Shown here: positions 6,529-8,155 of the stretch, in pieces
Position numbering within the stretch: position 1 is the first letter of the stretch
Layout of the letters: each line of letters opens with the position of its first letter
Origin: JBIIJL01 sp044233795
GTDB lineage: Bacteria > Pseudomonadota > Gammaproteobacteria > Legionellales > Legionellaceae
Reading direction: 5' to 3'
NCBI GenBank assembly: GCA_044233795.1
Contig: JBIIJL010000084.1
Location: 1 to 8,155 of the forward strand
DNA length: 8,155 nt
Position numbers and translations under genes: made by a program
The notes under the pieces: model-generated
Seen by the model: only the letters and a program-made list of their open reading frames with translations
The model's database searches: none
Told to the model about the DNA's origin: nothing

Positions 6529-7038
6529 GTGAACCAAACTGAAGAGTGGGTGATTGTTGGACGTTTTGGGCGTCCGCATGGTATCAAAGGATTGGTTTCT
6601 GTAGTTTCGTTTACAGAACCTCGTGAGAACATCCTCGACTACCCCGGCTGGCGTATCTGCCAAAAGGGACGATGGATACCTTTGAACACTATAAGCACCA
6701 AGGTAACGCACCATCATATCTTGACTAAAATCGAGGGGTATCCAACACGCGAAGATGTAGCAACGCTCACAAACCTTGAAATAGCAATCAGTCGGTCCCT
6801 GCTCCCAAAATTGCCCGCAGGGGAATATTACTGGAGTCAGTTGGTTGGCATGCGAGTGACCAATCTACAGGGTGTAGAATTAGGTGAGATACAAGACATC
6901 ATGCCTACAGGCGCCAATGACGTACTGGTAGTGGTCGGGGAAAAGCGGCATTTAGTGCCCTATATTACCGGTCAATATGTGATAAAAATTGACGATGAAA
7001 AACACGCAATCATCGTTGATTGGGACGCGAACTTTTAA
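6529..7038 (+). CDS. rimM: Ribosome maturation factor RimM
   Basis: RimM binds S19 and the 30S head and helps late maturation of 16S rRNA. From the GTG at 6529 it is 169 residues, the normal size. The N-terminal RimM domain has GRFGRPHGIKGLV (11-23) and SFTEPRENIL. The C-terminal PRC-barrel begins at GEYYW (98-102), with YYW the S19-contact region, and continues with LVGM and PTGANDVLVV (126-135). The GTG gives the start (M)NQTEEWVIVG that I recall for Legionella RimM, but AAAGG (6507-6511) is 17 bases away. The in-frame TTG at 6517, overlapping rpsP by 8 bases, has better spacing (5 bases) and would add four residues. Translation is probably coupled to rpsP either way. Confidence 0.95.
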   Translation: MNQTEEWVIVGRFGRPHGIKGLVSVVSFTEPRENILDYPGWRICQKGRWIPLNTISTKVTHHHILTKIEGYPTREDVATLTNLEIAISRSLLPKLPAGEYYWSQLVGMRVTNLQGVELGEIQDIMPTGANDVLVVVGEKRHLVPYITGQYVIKIDDEKHAIIVDWDANF

Positions 7039-7041
7039 CCC

Positions 7042-7809
7042 ATGCTACAACTTGGTGTGATAAGCTTACTTCCTGAAATGTTTCTGAGCCTAAAGCTTGG
7101 CGTGACAGGTCGTGCTATAGAGCAAGGCCTAGTTAAAATAGGCCACTGGAATCCACGAGATTTTGCCAAAGGTACATACCGGCAAGTGGATGACAAACCT
7201 TATGGCGGTGGACCTGGAATGGTCATGATGTACGAGCCCTTACACGATGCTATTATTGAAGCCAAGCGTGTAATGCCAACGCCTTGCAGGAGCATTTATT
7301 TAAGCCCTCAGGGGAAAAAAATACAGCAATTTGATTTAAATCAAATTGTAAAGGATGAAACGCCCTTGTTATTTATAGCAGGGCGATATGAAGGCATAGA
7401 TGAGAGAGTGATCACTCATCTGATTGACGAAGAGTGGTCGCTAGGCGATTTTGTCTTAAGTGGTGGTGAGTTAGCTGCAATGGTGTTCATTGACGCTCTC
7501 GTAAGGCTCATACCAGGAAGCTTAGGCCACCATGCTTCGGCAGCGCAAGATTCATTCATGAATGGTTTATTAGATTGTCCGCACTATACAAGGCCTGCCG
7601 AAATCAATGGCAGCAAGGTACCTAAGGTTCTATTGAGTGGAGACCCTCGAGAAATAGAGCGCTGGCGGAGAAAGCAATCTTTAGGAAATACGTGGCTTAA
7701 ACACCCCGAACTTTTAAACAACGTGGCATTGAGTGACCAAGATCAACAATTACTTAGTGCTTTTATAGAAGACCACGCTAACGCTTGTGAAAGTGCTGGT
7801 AAGAAATGA
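7042..7809 (+). CDS. trmD: tRNA (guanine37-N1)-methyltransferase TrmD
   Basis: TrmD transfers methyl from S-adenosylmethionine to N1 of G37 beside the anticodon in tRNAs reading CUN, CCN and CGG, which prevents +1 frameshifting. It works as a dimer with a SPOUT trefoil-knot fold. The 255-residue length is normal. Visible motifs are DDKPYGGGPGMVM (PYGGGPGMV begins at 53), LSPQGKK, AGRYEGIDERV (113-123) and LGDFVLSGGELAAMVFIDAL (134-153), the last two forming the knot and cofactor pocket. R155 and D170 (QDSFMNGLLDCPHYTRP) match the catalytic Arg154/Asp169 pair of Haemophilus TrmD. The ATG lies 3 bases after the rimM stop with no Shine-Dalgarno sequence, so expression should depend on coupling to rimM. 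Confidence 0.98.
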   Translation: MLQLGVISLLPEMFLSLKLGVTGRAIEQGLVKIGHWNPRDFAKGTYRQVDDKPYGGGPGMVMMYEPLHDAIIEAKRVMPTPCRSIYLSPQGKKIQQFDLNQIVKDETPLLFIAGRYEGIDERVITHLIDEEWSLGDFVLSGGELAAMVFIDALVRLIPGSLGHHASAAQDSFMNGLLDCPHYTRPAEINGSKVPKVLLSGDPREIERWRRKQSLGNTWLKHPELLNNVALSDQDQQLLSAFIEDHANACESAGKK

Positions 7810-7820
7810 AGTTTTATTAG

Positions 7821-7825
7821 AGGAG
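7821..7825 (+). promoter_or_regulatory. Strong ribosome binding site of rplS
   Basis: AGGAG (within TTAGAGGAGC) lies 6 bases before the rplS ATG at 7832. It contrasts with the absent or weak sites of rimM and trmD. This fits the known operon design in which the two ribosomal proteins are made in far larger amounts than RimM and TrmD from one mRNA. Confidence 0.8.
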
Positions 7826-7831
7826 CTACTC

Positions 7832-8155
7832 ATGTCGAAGATTATTGATGAGATTAATGCTGAGCAAATGCAAGGCAAGCAAATTCCTGAATTTAGCCCA
7901 GGAGATACTGTTTTAGTGCAAGTTAAAGTAAAAGAAGGGACACGTGAACGTTTGCAAGCATTTGAAGGTATTGTGATTGCTAAGCGTAACCGCGGGCTTA
8001 ATTCAGCTTTTACGGTACGAAAAATTTCCCACAATGTGGGTGTTGAACGCGTTTTTCAAACTTACAGCCCTGTTGTTGACAGCATAACTGTCAAACGTTG
8101 TGGTGACGTGCGTCGTGCCAAGTTATATTATTTACGTAATTTAGCTGGAAGAGCT
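7832..8155 (+). CDS. rplS: 50S ribosomal protein L19 (3' end outside the window)
   Basis: L19 sits at the 30S-50S interface and contacts 16S rRNA at bridge B8. The frame from the ATG at 7832 gives 108 residues and is still open at the window end (LRNLAGRA). The family has about 115-120 residues, so only the basic C-terminal tail is missing. Visible family sequence includes PEFSPGDTVLVQVKVKEGTR, RLQAFEGIVIAKRNRGLNSA and FTVRKISHNVGVERVFQTYS. It lies 22 bases after trmD and is the last gene of the usual operon. Confidence 0.97.
   Translation, partial: MSKIIDEINAEQMQGKQIPEFSPGDTVLVQVKVKEGTRERLQAFEGIVIAKRNRGLNSAFTVRKISHNVGVERVFQTYSPVVDSITVKRCGDVRRAKLYYLRNLAGRA

Noticed and set aside
7750..8034. 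Minus-strand open frame of 94 codons
   Set aside because: It is antisense to the trmD end and rplS, both of which are certain genes.

Overview
The window looks like chromosomal DNA of a gammaproteobacterium, most likely Legionella or a close relative in Legionellales. The RimM, TrmD and Ffh sequences read as Legionella-like from memory (no search was run). The left part has the layout expected of an accessory region in that group: a large repeat protein between worn insertion-sequence remnants. The genus is an inference; the gammaproteobacterial housekeeping block is not in doubt.

Left third (1-3568), accessory. Two remnants of the same insertion sequence lie in direct orientation at 1-269 and about 2841-3568. 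Both carry minus-strand pieces of a DDE transposase, probably ISNCY-like. Copy A runs off the left edge, and copy B lacks its C-terminal half. Between them is one intact 800-residue gene (383-2785) with its own good sigma-70-type promoter. Its product has ten tandem 34-residue alpha-helical repeats, then a long helical domain and a polar Ala/Ser/Thr/Asn-rich tail. It has no signal peptide or membrane segment. It fits a translocated (Dot/Icm-type) effector, but nothing here proves that.

Middle (3569-4585). A complete LpxO-like Fe(II)/2-oxoglutarate dioxygenase gene follows, with N- and C-terminal hydrophobic segments and the HxD...H...R metal and cosubstrate residues. It probably hydroxylates a lipid A acyl chain.

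Right half (4586-8155), core. ffh (SRP GTPase, GTG start) is followed by a 147-bp MITE-like element with 34-bp inverted arms. Then comes the classic ribosome and tRNA operon rpsP-rimM-trmD-rplS, tightly packed from a promoter just before rpsP; rplS is cut by the window end. The group links translation (S16, L19), 30S maturation (RimM), tRNA m1G37 methylation (TrmD) and co-translational membrane targeting (Ffh).

The most notable items are the repeat-protein gene flanked by IS remnants next to a conserved core locus, the evidence of block duplication within its repeat array, and the palindromic element between ffh and rpsP.
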